Notes under the pieces: model-generated | The model's database searches: none | Seen by the model: the letters and a program-made list of their open reading frames with translations, nothing else | Told to the model about the DNA's origin: nothing | DNA from: Paludibacteraceae bacterium | GTDB taxonomy: Bacteria > Bacteroidota > Bacteroidia > Bacteroidales > Paludibacteraceae | Assembly (NCBI GenBank): GCA_017454915.1 | Contig: JAFTCC010000018.1 | Location: 1-64,000 of the forward strand | Direction: 5' to 3' | DNA: 64,000 nt | Position numbers and translations under genes: made by a program | Shown here: one piece after another, positions 25,930-34,601 of the stretch | How positions within the stretch are numbered: the stretch's first letter is position 1 | How the letters are laid out: each line of letters opens with the position of its first letter

Positions 25930-28419
25930 TTAGCTGTTGGTTGTCTTTTTGCGTCGTGTGGCTTCAACAATGGCGTATGCGATTGCGCCCGCCATAGTGA
26001 TGTACATGATAATGATAAACACGAGTGAGATATTGTCTCCTTTTCTGACGCTTTCGGGCCTGAACTCAAAGCGTATTATGTGTTCTCCAGCCGGAATGTT
26101 GAGTGCGCGCAGAATATAGTTGACGCGGAAGTGTTCGGCAGGTTCGCCGTCAATGTACGCGTGCCAGCCGAATGGGTAGTAAACCTCGGAGAACACAGCC
26201 GTGCCTGCTTTGGCGTTGCTTGACTTGTATTCGAGCACATCAGGGGCGTATGCAGTGAGAGTAATGTTTGCGTCGTTGCTGCTGACCTCTGTGTCTTCTG
26301 TGGCAGGCGCGTAATAATCGGGTGAGGCAGATTCGCTGCTGAAGAATTTATTGAAAGCAGTGTCAACTATTGCCGTGTGCCGCAGGTCATGCTGCATTAG
26401 AGCATCACTTTCTGCATTGGCCCCCTCAACCACAAACAGTGAGTCAACGAACCATGCATTGCCCATAGCCTCAGGGTTCTGCTGTACAGCAGGCGCGCCA
26501 TTGCCTCGGTCTGGCACAATGAAGTACTTGGTGTTAAGCATATTATAAACAGGCAAATGCATTTTGCTCAAATGCTCGTCTATCAAGTCTTGATAGCGGC
26601 GCAGTTTAGCGGCATGGTATCCGCCTACCGACTTGAGGCGGTAAGATGTTCGGGCGTCGTTGAAAGTATTGGTGGCAAGATTTACAACGCGGAAGTTGGG
26701 GTCTTTGTCTTGAGTGATTAACTCCTCGTAAGGCTGCATTCTGAAATAATTCTTTTCGGTTGTCGCGCTGCTGAAATTGTCGTCGTTCATGTAACGTTTG
26801 TCAACTGTCCACATGTCTGCCAAGACGAGCATTCCAAGCAGTGGTACGAATACTTTCCCGTTTACTTTGTCGAATTTAGTGTACGCCCAGAGCAATGCGG
26901 CTGACAATGCCACGAAAATCAGAGAGCGTGTGCAGTCTGCAAAAAACATTGAGCTGCGCTCGCTTACTATAGCGTCAATCAGCCACTGCGGATAATACTG
27001 TTCCAATTGCGCGTCGTTTGGCGATGTGAATGACATGCCCAGTCCAGCGAGCATCGTAACTATGCAAACCGCTGCCGTTATCCCGCCGGCAATCAATGCG
27101 TGCTTTGCATACTTGCGCTTGTCATCGGCCTCCATGATTTGTTTAAGCGCAAGAAAACCAAGCAGTGGCATGGTTATTTCGGCAATTACGAGTATAGACG
27201 ACACGGCCCTGAACTTGTTATACATCGGCACGATATCAAAAAACAGTCGTGTGAGCGGCATGAAGTTGTGACCCCATGCGAGCATGATTGACAGCAGTGT
27301 TACGGCAAGCAGCGCCCATTTGTATGCACCCTTGACAATGATGATGCCCAAAATGAAAAGAAAGCATACTATTGCGCCTGCGTAAACAGGTCCGGCAGTG
27401 AAAGGCTGTGTGCCCCAGTAGGTCGGCACGGCTTTACAAAAGTTGTCAGCCGTTTTCTTGTCAATGCCCTGTTTTCGCATCTCTTGGTTCAAGTCTGATT
27501 TGTAGCCCACGTTATAGTGGCTTGAACCGCCCATGTAGTTTGGCACGAGCAGTGTCATGGTCTCGTCAATGCCGTAGCTCCAACCGGTGGCATAGTCGAG
27601 GTCAAGTCCTTTAGTCTTGTTTGTGGCGTCAGTGTCTTTCACCAAGTCGGAATGTCCTCCGCGCATGGTTTGGCTTGCATATTCCATGTTGGCAATGGTG
27701 GCTGTCGTGCCGGTGCCGAAGCCGACGATGAACGCAGCTGCAAACAAGGCTGTTGAAATGGCAAAGTTTTTCCATTCGCGTGATATTACGGTGTTGGCAC
27801 ATTCTGCCAAAAACATGAAGCCGATGATAAAACACAGGTAGTAAGACATTTGTGGGTGCGGATAAAAGCCAGTGGCGACGAAAATCATTGTCAGCACCAC
27901 GCCCCAAATTCTGTGCCCGTGGTATATGAGATAGAAACTGCCAATAACAGCAGCCATAAGCCCTAACGTGGAGGTTTTAGAGTTGTGTGCCGCACCTATT
28001 ATGATAAAGAAATAACTGCTAAGCGCCATAGCTATTGCGCCAACGATAGCAAGCCACGGGTTGACACCGAATGCCACCAATAGTATAAAAAATCCGATAA
28101 GGTAAATCAGCACCTTAACCACGGCACTGTGGTTTTGTCCCCAGTGAGTTACGACATACAGCGGCTTAAGCCACTTTTGTGCGGCCGTCTGACCACCGCC
28201 AATCTGATAGTTAGGCATTCCGCTGAACATGGAGCCTGTCCAGAAACTATAGTTGCCGGTCTGCTCGGTGTATTGTTGGCATTCGTGTACTGACGCCTGC
28301 CAACTTAGGTTGTCGTTTGCCGCTATTATTTTGCCGCTGAACTCCGGCGCCATGTATATGCACGACAGCACTACGAATATCAGCAGCGCTGAAAGGTATG
28401 GTAATAAGGTCTTTTTCAT
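25930..28419 (-). CDS. YfhO family multi-pass membrane protein
   Basis: 829 residues. About a dozen hydrophobic segments in the first ~540 residues (from LLPYLSALLIFVVLSCIYMAPEF to LIFVALSAALLWAY), then a soluble region with VVNLATNTFNDARTSYRLKSVGGYHAAKLRRYQDLIDEHLS and a final segment (ISLVFIIIMYITMAGAIAYAIV). This order and the motifs SYRLKSVGGYH and YYPFGWHAYIDGEPAEHFRVNYILRALNIPAG are typical of Bacteroidota YfhO-like proteins, related to GT-C glycosyltransferases; a role in sugar transfer is inferred. No neighbour gives its substrate. Confidence 0.9.
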   Translation of the reverse strand: MKKTLLPYLSALLIFVVLSCIYMAPEFSGKIIAANDNLSWQASVHECQQYTEQTGNYSFWTGSMFSGMPNYQIGGGQTAAQKWLKPLYVVTHWGQNHSAVVKVLIYLIGFFILLVAFGVNPWLAIVGAIAMALSSYFFIIIGAAHNSKTSTLGLMAAVIGSFYLIYHGHRIWGVVLTMIFVATGFYPHPQMSYYLCFIIGFMFLAECANTVISREWKNFAISTALFAAAFIVGFGTGTTATIANMEYASQTMRGGHSDLVKDTDATNKTKGLDLDYATGWSYGIDETMTLLVPNYMGGSSHYNVGYKSDLNQEMRKQGIDKKTADNFCKAVPTYWGTQPFTAGPVYAGAIVCFLFILGIIIVKGAYKWALLAVTLLSIMLAWGHNFMPLTRLFFDIVPMYNKFRAVSSILVIAEITMPLLGFLALKQIMEADDKRKYAKHALIAGGITAAVCIVTMLAGLGMSFTSPNDAQLEQYYPQWLIDAIVSERSSMFFADCTRSLIFVALSAALLWAYTKFDKVNGKVFVPLLGMLVLADMWTVDKRYMNDDNFSSATTEKNYFRMQPYEELITQDKDPNFRVVNLATNTFNDARTSYRLKSVGGYHAAKLRRYQDLIDEHLSKMHLPVYNMLNTKYFIVPDRGNGAPAVQQNPEAMGNAWFVDSLFVVEGANAESDALMQHDLRHTAIVDTAFNKFFSSESASPDYYAPATEDTEVSSNDANITLTAYAPDVLEYKSSNAKAGTAVFSEVYYPFGWHAYIDGEPAEHFRVNYILRALNIPAGEHIIRFEFRPESVRKGDNISLVFIIIMYITMAGAIAYAIVEATRRKKTTNS

Positions 28420-28521
28420 ATCCGTGTCTCAAAAAAAATGGTGCCACATTGCTCCCGCAATACAGCACCCCAAACATTGTCTAAATTCTTTGTGTGTACA
28501 ATATTTTGTTGTAAGTTTTTT

Positions 28522-29322
28522 TTAATCGTCGCACCTGCGGCAGATGCTGCTTTCCCAACGGTAAACGAGTCTTACGCCAGCCGAGAACCAGCCGTCAAGC
28601 CATTTAGATTGTTTGCCGATGTAGAAGTCGTTGTTTCCTATGAACGGATATCCGTCAAGGTTGATAGCAGGTATGTCCACAAGGGCCTGATGTCCTGAAA
28701 CTTCAAATCCGAGTCTGAAGTGTTTGCCCATGCGGATGTTATATCCCAGTCCGACAAGCAGAACTGGCACGAAGCAGTTTCTCTCGCCTTGATAGTTGTC
28801 AACAGCCGGTCCGCCATGTTTGAAGAAATTGAAGTCGTAGTTCAAATGGCTATATACAACACCGGCACCACCAAACAGGAAGAAACCTCCGAGTTTGACT
28901 TTTTTGCTCGGATAATACTCGATTACAGCAGATAGTTCACCAATCCACGAGTCGAACGAGCGATAGTTAATCGGACGAAGGTCTTTGTTGTCGCCAGACA
29001 GCCTGCCCACGTATCCGCTGAAACGCCAGTTGATATGAGGATTCCATCCTTTCGGACGCCAATGGTAGGATGCCTGTACACCCCAGCACATGTTTCTTTC
29101 AATCCAACCGTCTTTGAAGGCTATGCCCGGATGGTCAATATCACCATAGTAATAACCTATACCTCCATAGACAGATACACCATGTTCTTCAGTGAAACTT
29201 GTGGAAGAATAAAGTCCTTTGTGGTTCATTCTCTGTCTGAACACCCTATTGGCATTTGCTTGCTGATATCCAAGCATAAGGCAGAAGAGAATTGTGGCGA
29301 GAATTTGAAATTTTACTTTCAT
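28522..29322 (-). CDS. Outer-membrane beta-barrel protein, possibly DUF6089-like
   Basis: 266 residues with a signal peptide (MKVKFQILATILFCLMLGYQQANA). Strand-like segments with aromatic ends follow (VSVYGGIGYYYGDIDHPG, MCWGVQASYHWRPKGW, IGELSAVIEYYPSKKVKLGGFFLFGGAGVVYSHL, VLLVGLGYNIRMGKHFRLGFEVSGHQALVDI, GWFSAGVRLVYRWE). GYYYGD near the start and an 8-strand appearance suggest a DUF6089-type or OmpA-like barrel. Two cysteines near the C-terminus (ICRRCDD) are unusual for a barrel. Function unknown. It is separated from the YfhO gene by 100 bases and probably has its own promoter. Confidence 0.7.
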   Translation of the reverse strand: MKVKFQILATILFCLMLGYQQANANRVFRQRMNHKGLYSSTSFTEEHGVSVYGGIGYYYGDIDHPGIAFKDGWIERNMCWGVQASYHWRPKGWNPHINWRFSGYVGRLSGDNKDLRPINYRSFDSWIGELSAVIEYYPSKKVKLGGFFLFGGAGVVYSHLNYDFNFFKHGGPAVDNYQGERNCFVPVLLVGLGYNIRMGKHFRLGFEVSGHQALVDIPAINLDGYPFIGNNDFYIGKQSKWLDGWFSAGVRLVYRWESSICRRCDD

Positions 29323-29633
29323 GAGTTTTAGCCGTTGCTGTTTGTTAAAAGTTAGCCATATTTAATAGCCGACGCACGCGTACACACAAAAACAATTTAG
29401 CGCACAAGGCTGTTTTAAATCAAGCTTTATTTCAAATAAAAAGTTAAACTTATGTAATAAGAACTTGAAAGGACGCAAAAACATTACGTTCCGGCAGCAA
29501 AGGTACAAAAAAAATCTTAAATGCAATACCTTTTTTACAAAAAAAATACATTTTCTCTTTTTTTTGAATAAAGTTACCGCTATTGTTTTATGAATTAAAA
29601 TAGTTTTTGTATTTTTGCGTAAAAATAAAAACA
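29323..29633. other. 311-base intergenic region with divergent promoters
   Basis: Holds no credible gene. CAAAGGTA at 29498-29505 (TACCTTTG on the minus strand) is the likely -7 box for the barrel gene, with TTG at 29526-29524 as -33. On the plus strand TATTTTTG at 29610-29617 could serve the thioesterase gene, 17 bases before its ATG, without a clear -33 box. The rest is strongly A+T-rich with long A and T runs. Confidence 0.55.
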
Positions 29634-30377
29634 ATGGAACTACAACCTAAACATCAGCAATATAAGTTTCAGATTTTGCCCCAAGAGGTTAACCTGCGTG
29701 GGCAGTTGCGCCTTGTTGCCCTTGAGAGTTACCTGCTTAATGTGGCAGGTTTTGCAGCGCAAGAGAACGGCTTTGGTTCAATGGGTATGATGGACAGGGG
29801 TGTTACTTGGGTTTTGTCGCGCCTTGCCGTTGAAATGCAGAGGCTGCCAAAGCAATATGAGTGGATGAGTGTTGAGACGTGGGTACAAGATTACGGAAGG
29901 TTATCCACAACTCGTAATTTCGTTGTTCGGGGCGGTGATGGCGCTGTAATAGGTTATGCCACTTCGCAATGGGCTCTGATTGATATGTCAAGCCGACATC
30001 CGGTTGATTTGCGTAATTACCCCGAGTTCACCACTTTTGCTACAGGCGAGAAGGTGCAGATTGAGCCTCCGGCCAGAGTGACGGTAAAGCCCGAGATGCA
30101 ATGCGTGGGCGAGCATAAGGTCGTGTATTCTGACATCGACTTTAACGGGCATACCAATAGCATGAAATATGTAGAGTGGCTGCTTGACACAATAGAGCCT
30201 GATTTCCACTACCAACACCGCGTGGCACGTTTCGACATCAACTATGTCCATGAGATTACACAAGGTCAGACTGCATCGCTGCTGCGTACCGAATTGAGCG
30301 ACGAGATGGACTTTGAAGTCGTATGTGGAGAAAATGTGGCCTGCCGTGCGAGAATTAGGTGGGACAAATTTTGTTGA
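29634..30377 (+). CDS. Acyl-ACP thioesterase
   Basis: 247 residues of double hotdog fold. The N-terminal half has YKFQILPQEVNLRGQLRLVALESYLLNVAGFAA and WVLSRLAVEMQRLPKQYEWMSVETWVQ; the C-terminal half has the catalytic-region pattern VYSDIDFNGHTNSMKYVEWLLDT, where the D-N-H order matches FatA/FatB-type thioesterases. It should release fatty acids from ACP. The frame is open to 29607, but the first ATG at 29634 lies just after the promoter box. pyrH starts 75 bases downstream. Confidence 0.9.
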   Translation: MELQPKHQQYKFQILPQEVNLRGQLRLVALESYLLNVAGFAAQENGFGSMGMMDRGVTWVLSRLAVEMQRLPKQYEWMSVETWVQDYGRLSTTRNFVVRGGDGAVIGYATSQWALIDMSSRHPVDLRNYPEFTTFATGEKVQIEPPARVTVKPEMQCVGEHKVVYSDIDFNGHTNSMKYVEWLLDTIEPDFHYQHRVARFDINYVHEITQGQTASLLRTELSDEMDFEVVCGENVACRARIRWDKFC

Positions 30378-30452
30378 AAAATGCCTAAATGGCTAAAAGG
30401 AAATTGTAAGCGTTAAATTTCTAAATAGTAAATTGTTAAATAAATAAATATA

Positions 30453-31166
30453 ATGGTGTTGCATTTTAATCGTATCCTGCTAAAATTAAGCGGTGAGTCT
30501 TTGGCTGGCGCTCAAGGTCACGGCATTAGCGTTGAGCGTCTTAGCCAGTATGCAGAACAAATAAAAGAAATTTGCGGTCTTGGGGTGCAAGTCGCCATAG
30601 TGATTGGAGGTGGCAACATTTTCCGCGGCATGAGCGGCGCAACGCGTGGCTTTGATAGGGTCAAAGGCGATCAGATGGGTATGCTGGCGACTGTCATTAA
30701 TTCGTTAGCCCTGTCGTCGGCGCCTACGGCAATAGGTCAAAAAACGCGTGTACTCACATCAATCCGCATGGAACCCATTGGAGAATTTTATAGTAAGGAT
30801 TGCGCCATTGAGGCTTTGGAACGCGGAGAGGTGGTAATCTGCTCGGGCGGGACAGGCTCTCCGTATTTCACTACTGACACTGGCTCAAGCCTGCGAGCGA
30901 TAGAACTGGAGGCAGATGTTATGCTCAAAGGAACAAGGGTGGATGGTATTTATGACTCAGACCCTGAAAAAAATCCAGGGGCTAAAAAATTTGAGCATAT
31001 AACGTATGATGAAATATACAACCGCAACCTAAAAGTGATGGACCTCACGGCGACCACTATGTGCAAGGATAACGGAATGCCGATATATGTGTTTAACATG
31101 GACGTATTTGGCAATCTGAAGCGTGTGATTTCTGGCGAGAATATAGGAACACTCGTGACGAACTAA
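30453..31166 (+). CDS. pyrH: UMP kinase
   Basis: Phosphorylates UMP to UDP; amino-acid kinase family, hexameric, cytosolic. 237 residues. N-terminal LLKLSGESLAG, then VAIVIGGGNIFRG near residue 50, GDQMGMLATVINSLAL and the C-terminal VFNMDVFGNLKRVISGENIGTLV, all typical. It precedes frr by 35 bases, a conserved pair in most bacteria. Confidence 0.97.
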   Translation: MVLHFNRILLKLSGESLAGAQGHGISVERLSQYAEQIKEICGLGVQVAIVIGGGNIFRGMSGATRGFDRVKGDQMGMLATVINSLALSSAPTAIGQKTRVLTSIRMEPIGEFYSKDCAIEALERGEVVICSGGTGSPYFTTDTGSSLRAIELEADVMLKGTRVDGIYDSDPEKNPGAKKFEHITYDEIYNRNLKVMDLTATTMCKDNGMPIYVFNMDVFGNLKRVISGENIGTLVTN

Positions 31167-31201
31167 TCTACTCATAACCTAATCTACAATATTATAATAT
31201 T

Positions 31202-31762
31202 ATGGAAGAAGTAAAACAATATCAAGACCAAGCCGCAGAGGCTATGGAGTCTGCGGTGATGTTTCTTGACGACACGCTCGCTCACATCCGCGCTGGCAAG
31301 GCCAACGTGAAAATTGTTGATGGCATTCGTGTTGACTATTATGGTCAGTTGACTCCGCTGACAGGTGTGGCAACCGTGACCACCCCCGATGCCCGCACTA
31401 TAGCCATCCAGCCGTGGGACCGCAAGATGATTGGCGACATAGAGCGCGCCATCATCAATTCAGAAGTCGGTATCACGCCGGTTAACAATGGTGAAGTCAT
31501 AAGGCTCAACATTCCGCCTTTGACTGAAGAGCGCCGTAAACAGCTCGTCAAGCAATGCCGCGGTGAGGGCGAGAACGCCAAAGTGAGCGTCCGCAATGCG
31601 CGACGTGATGCCATTGAGAAACTCAAAAAACTTGTGAAGAACGGTTTGAGCGAGGACCTTGAGAAGGATGCCGAGGATGAAATGCAGAAAATCCACGACA
31701 AATTCATCAAGAAAATTGATGAGGTTCTGGCAGCCAAGGAAAAAGAGATAATGACCGTCTGA
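31202..31762 (+). CDS. frr: Ribosome recycling factor
   Basis: Splits post-termination ribosomes with EF-G. 186 residues, the usual length. The long three-helix bundle and small domain are visible: [63 protein letters not shown], and the Bacteroidota-type end KEKEIMTV. The TGA stop at 31760-31762 overlaps the CTG that appears to start the next gene. Confidence 0.97.
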   Translation: MEEVKQYQDQAAEAMESAVMFLDDTLAHIRAGKANVKIVDGIRVDYYGQLTPLTGVATVTTPDARTIAIQPWDRKMIGDIERAIINSEVGITPVNNGEVIRLNIPPLTEERRKQLVKQCRGEGENAKVSVRNARRDAIEKLKKLVKNGLSEDLEKDAEDEMQKIHDKFIKKIDEVLAAKEKEIMTV

Positions 31763-32862
31763 AAAAAAAGTTTTTTATATTTTTCCTCCTTTTTTTTCCG
31801 GTAGCGCTTTATGGTGCCGGAAAGAATCTCATTGACTCGCTTCTGGCTCGCACGACATTCGGTCAATCGTGGTACATAGTTCCGCAGTTGACTTATTCTC
31901 CAGAGACAAGTCTGGGCTTGGGTGCTGCAGGCGGTTTCTATTTCCCTACCGGAGATGAACGCCGTGTGAGCAGTGTTACCTTTGCGGTTATTTACACTCT
32001 GCGCAATCAGGTCAACGCCTATGTGTCACCCAGATTTTACATCGGTAGCGACAAGCGCACCTATCTTAACACGAGCGTAAGTTATCGCTATTATCCTTAC
32101 ACATACTATACACCCGGCAACAGCGATGACGGCTTCCGCCTGTCATACAAAATGAACCAGCTGCGCGTTGATTTTCAGCCCCAGCACGAATTTACTAACA
32201 ACTGGATAGCAGGCGGGCGAGTGCTGTTCCGCTATACGGACAACACAGTAACCGGGGCGGCAAAACATGTGCTTGACTCTGTGAAGCTTGCAGATGGTGA
32301 TGTGGGGTGGGGCAAGCATTTCCAGACGGCAGTGGGCATTTTGGGGGCATACGACAGCCGTGACAACCGATTTTGGACCATGCGCGGGCTGATGGCTAAA
32401 ATGACGCTGACACAACATCTTGCAGGTGTGGGCAAATATAGTTATGGGAAAGCAACGTTCGATTATCGGCATTTTTTCACCACGTGGCGCGAGCAGGTTA
32501 TTTGTTGGCAGGTCTTTGCAGAGGCAGCATGGGGGGATGTGCCTTTTTATGACAGGCCCACACTTGGAGGCGAAGATATGTTGAGGGGCATTAACCGCAA
32601 TGTGTTCACAGGTGATTTCTTGTGGGCAGCGCAGGTGGAGTACAGGATACCTCTGTTCTGGCGCATCAAAATGAGTGTGTTTTGCGCTGCAGGCGATGTG
32701 TATGACTACAGCAGCCCCAAATATGATAAGATAAAATTCTCGTACGGGCTTGGAGTGAGGGTGAAACTCAACGACTCGAAGATGCATCTGCGCTTTGATG
32801 TCGCAAAGGGCAATTATAACCGACTTCCTGAATGTTATCTGACTGTAAGCGAAGCATTCTGA
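31759..32862 (+). CDS. BamA/TamA-like outer-membrane barrel with probable CTG start
   Basis: The frame up to a stop at 31720-31722 contains no ATG and no GTG or TTG before 31888. Reading from the CTG at 31759 gives [23 protein letters not shown], a classical signal peptide, so 31759 is chosen: 367 residues. The TTG at 31888 would lose the signal and first strand. The barrel ([70 protein letters not shown]) matches the C-terminal part of the Omp85/surface antigen D15 family, with no POTRA domain. CTG overlaps the frr stop as CTGA, which fits coupled restart. A lost ATG or sequencing error is also possible. Confidence 0.75.
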   Translation: MKKKFFIFFLLFFPVALYGAGKNLIDSLLARTTFGQSWYIVPQLTYSPETSLGLGAAGGFYFPTGDERRVSSVTFAVIYTLRNQVNAYVSPRFYIGSDKRTYLNTSVSYRYYPYTYYTPGNSDDGFRLSYKMNQLRVDFQPQHEFTNNWIAGGRVLFRYTDNTVTGAAKHVLDSVKLADGDVGWGKHFQTAVGILGAYDSRDNRFWTMRGLMAKMTLTQHLAGVGKYSYGKATFDYRHFFTTWREQVICWQVFAEAAWGDVPFYDRPTLGGEDMLRGINRNVFTGDFLWAAQVEYRIPLFWRIKMSVFCAAGDVYDYSSPKYDKIKFSYGLGVRVKLNDSKMHLRFDVAKGNYNRLPECYLTVSEAF

Positions 32863-32949
32863 CCTCCGCGCCTATATTCCGTCGTAATATTGACGCGACA
32901 TTGCGTCGATACATAAAAGAAAGTTATTAGACTTTAGACTAATACTATA

Positions 32950-33870
32950 GTGCCATTAGTAATCAAAATATCAAGCACATCTTATACATTGCTCGGAGAT
33001 GACGGCGTAATAATGGAAAATTGTCGTCTAAAGGGTAGTTTGCGCATCAAAGGTTTCCGTACCACTAATCCGGTTGCGGTAGGCGATGTCGTGGACATAT
33101 CAGTGCAGTCAGATGGCAGTGTGTGGATCACAGGTATTAGAAAGCGTGATAACTACATCATACGCCGTGCCACCAACTTGAGCAGCGAGAGCCAAATTAT
33201 AGCTGCGAACATCGATCAGGCTGCATTGTTGGTCACACTGCACCATCCTGTAACGCTCACGACTTTTGTTGACAGGTTTTTGTTTAATGCTGAGTGTTAT
33301 CATGTGCCTGCCTGCCTGATTTTCAACAAGTCGGACATATATTCTGCTGAAGAGCTTGAGGAATTGGAAATGTGGTGTAAGTTATACTCGTCGCTTGGTT
33401 ATGGCGTGTTTGTGATCAGCGCTGCCAACGGCACAGGTATAGATGCTCTTCGGTCTGCTTTTTCCGGCAAGACGGTGCTTTTGGCAGGCAATTCGGGCGT
33501 CGGTAAGTCTACTTTGCTCAATTCGCTTGCGGGTGTGGAACTCGCTCGCACTGCCGACCTCAGCCAAGCTCACGAGCAGGGTATGCACACCACCACATTC
33601 AGCGAGATGCACCTTTTGCCCGATTGCCGCATTATTGATACCCCCGGGGTACGCGGATTTGGGCTGCTTGACATCGACAGACACGAGGTGGGTGGTTATT
33701 TCCCTGAAATAAGACATTTCGCAAAACAGTGTAAATACGACGACTGTACACATACAAACGAACCTAAATGCGCTGTACGCGAAGCCTTGCAAAACAATTA
33801 TATTGCGCAAAGCCGATGGGAAAGTTATATCTCCATTCTTGGCGATGCGCAGCAGTCAAAATACCGATAA
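32950..33870 (+). CDS. rsgA: Small ribosomal subunit biogenesis GTPase RsgA
   Basis: Late-stage 30S assembly GTPase. 306 residues with an OB domain (~1-70), a circularly permuted G domain (NKSD first, then G1 GNSGVGKSTL and G3 DTPGVRGFG) and a C-terminal zinc site CKYDDCTHTNEPKC. The start is GTG at 32950; no ATG gives a full OB fold. It follows the Omp85-like gene by 87 bases. The long hairpin after it marks the convergent border with ribE. Confidence 0.95.
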   Translation: MPLVIKISSTSYTLLGDDGVIMENCRLKGSLRIKGFRTTNPVAVGDVVDISVQSDGSVWITGIRKRDNYIIRRATNLSSESQIIAANIDQAALLVTLHHPVTLTTFVDRFLFNAECYHVPACLIFNKSDIYSAEELEELEMWCKLYSSLGYGVFVISAANGTGIDALRSAFSGKTVLLAGNSGVGKSTLLNSLAGVELARTADLSQAHEQGMHTTTFSEMHLLPDCRIIDTPGVRGFGLLDIDRHEVGGYFPEIRHFAKQCKYDDCTHTNEPKCAVREALQNNYIAQSRWESYISILGDAQQSKYR

Positions 33871-33909
33871 CCGCGAAGCGGTCATTATCACTGTATTGAT
33901 ATAAAATTA

Positions 33910-33963
33910 GGGTACTCCCGTGAGTCACGTTGTTTTACAACCGTGAATGCCGGAGTACCCTTT
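33910..33963. terminator. Long hairpin between rsgA and ribE
   Basis: GGGTACTCC at 33910-33918 pairs with GGAGTACCC at 33952-33960. Inside, TCACGTTGT pairs with ACAACCGTGA apart from one bulge. TTT follows on the plus strand. A bidirectional terminator is inferred because the genes converge. Confidence 0.75.
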
Positions 33964-33977
33964 GTTATATGGCTTTT

Positions 33978-34586
33978 TTATTCGGCCTTGAGTTCCTGTA
34001 GGCGCGCGATGTACTTGCCGAGTATGTCAAACTCGATGTTCACCACTGTGCCGGCGGCGATGTTCTTGAAGTTAGTATGGTCGTGTGTGTATGGAATAAT
34101 GGCAACTTCAAACGAATTTTCGGTTGGGTTGCAAACCGTTAGGCTGACTCCGTTGACGCATACCGAGCCTTTGTCAACGCAGAAATATCCGCGCAAAGCC
34201 ATTCTGCGGTCGTATTCGTATTGGAATCGATATCGCCATGAGCCATCCTCTTCGCAGACCGATATGCACTTGGCTGTCATGTCAACATGCCCTTGCACGA
34301 TGTGCCCGTCAAGTCTGCCGTTCATCACCATCGAGCGTTCGACGTTGACCAAGTCGCCTATGCTTAGTTGTCCGAGGTTAGTGCGACTAAGGGTCTCGCT
34401 GACGGCAGTGACGGTGTAGTTGTTTCCGTCAATATCAACCACCGTGAGGCACACTCCGTTGTGCGCGACACTCTGGTCGAGGTGAAGTTCGCCCGTAAAC
34501 GAGCATGTAAGTGTGAAGTGGACATTCTCCGCCTCATGTCTTATTGCCACAACCCTTGCGGCTTCTTCTACAATTCCGCTGAACAT
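33978..34586 (-). CDS. ribE: Riboflavin synthase alpha subunit
   Basis: Converts two lumazine molecules into riboflavin. 202 residues made of two similar lumazine-binding barrels: the first starts MFSGIVEEAARV with SVAHNGVCLTVVDI and the second has LDGHIVQGHVDMTAKC and KGSVCVNGVSLTVCN. It is last in a run with the T9SS nuclease, 15 bases from it, so there is no room for an FMN riboswitch directly upstream. No other rib gene is in the window. Confidence 0.96.
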   Translation of the reverse strand: MFSGIVEEAARVVAIRHEAENVHFTLTCSFTGELHLDQSVAHNGVCLTVVDIDGNNYTVTAVSETLSRTNLGQLSIGDLVNVERSMVMNGRLDGHIVQGHVDMTAKCISVCEEDGSWRYRFQYEYDRRMALRGYFCVDKGSVCVNGVSLTVCNPTENSFEVAIIPYTHDHTNFKNIAAGTVVNIEFDILGKYIARLQELKAE

Positions 34587-34601
34587 GATCCCTGTTTCTG
34601 T

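Noticed and set aside
31888..32862. TTG at 31888 as the start of the Omp85-like barrel
   Set aside because: It removes the signal peptide and the first strand, both encoded in frame upstream from the CTG at 31759.
34587..34601. FMN riboswitch before ribE
   Set aside because: Only 15 bases separate ribE from the preceding gene, too short for the ~120-base RFN element, and none was seen near the operon's start.
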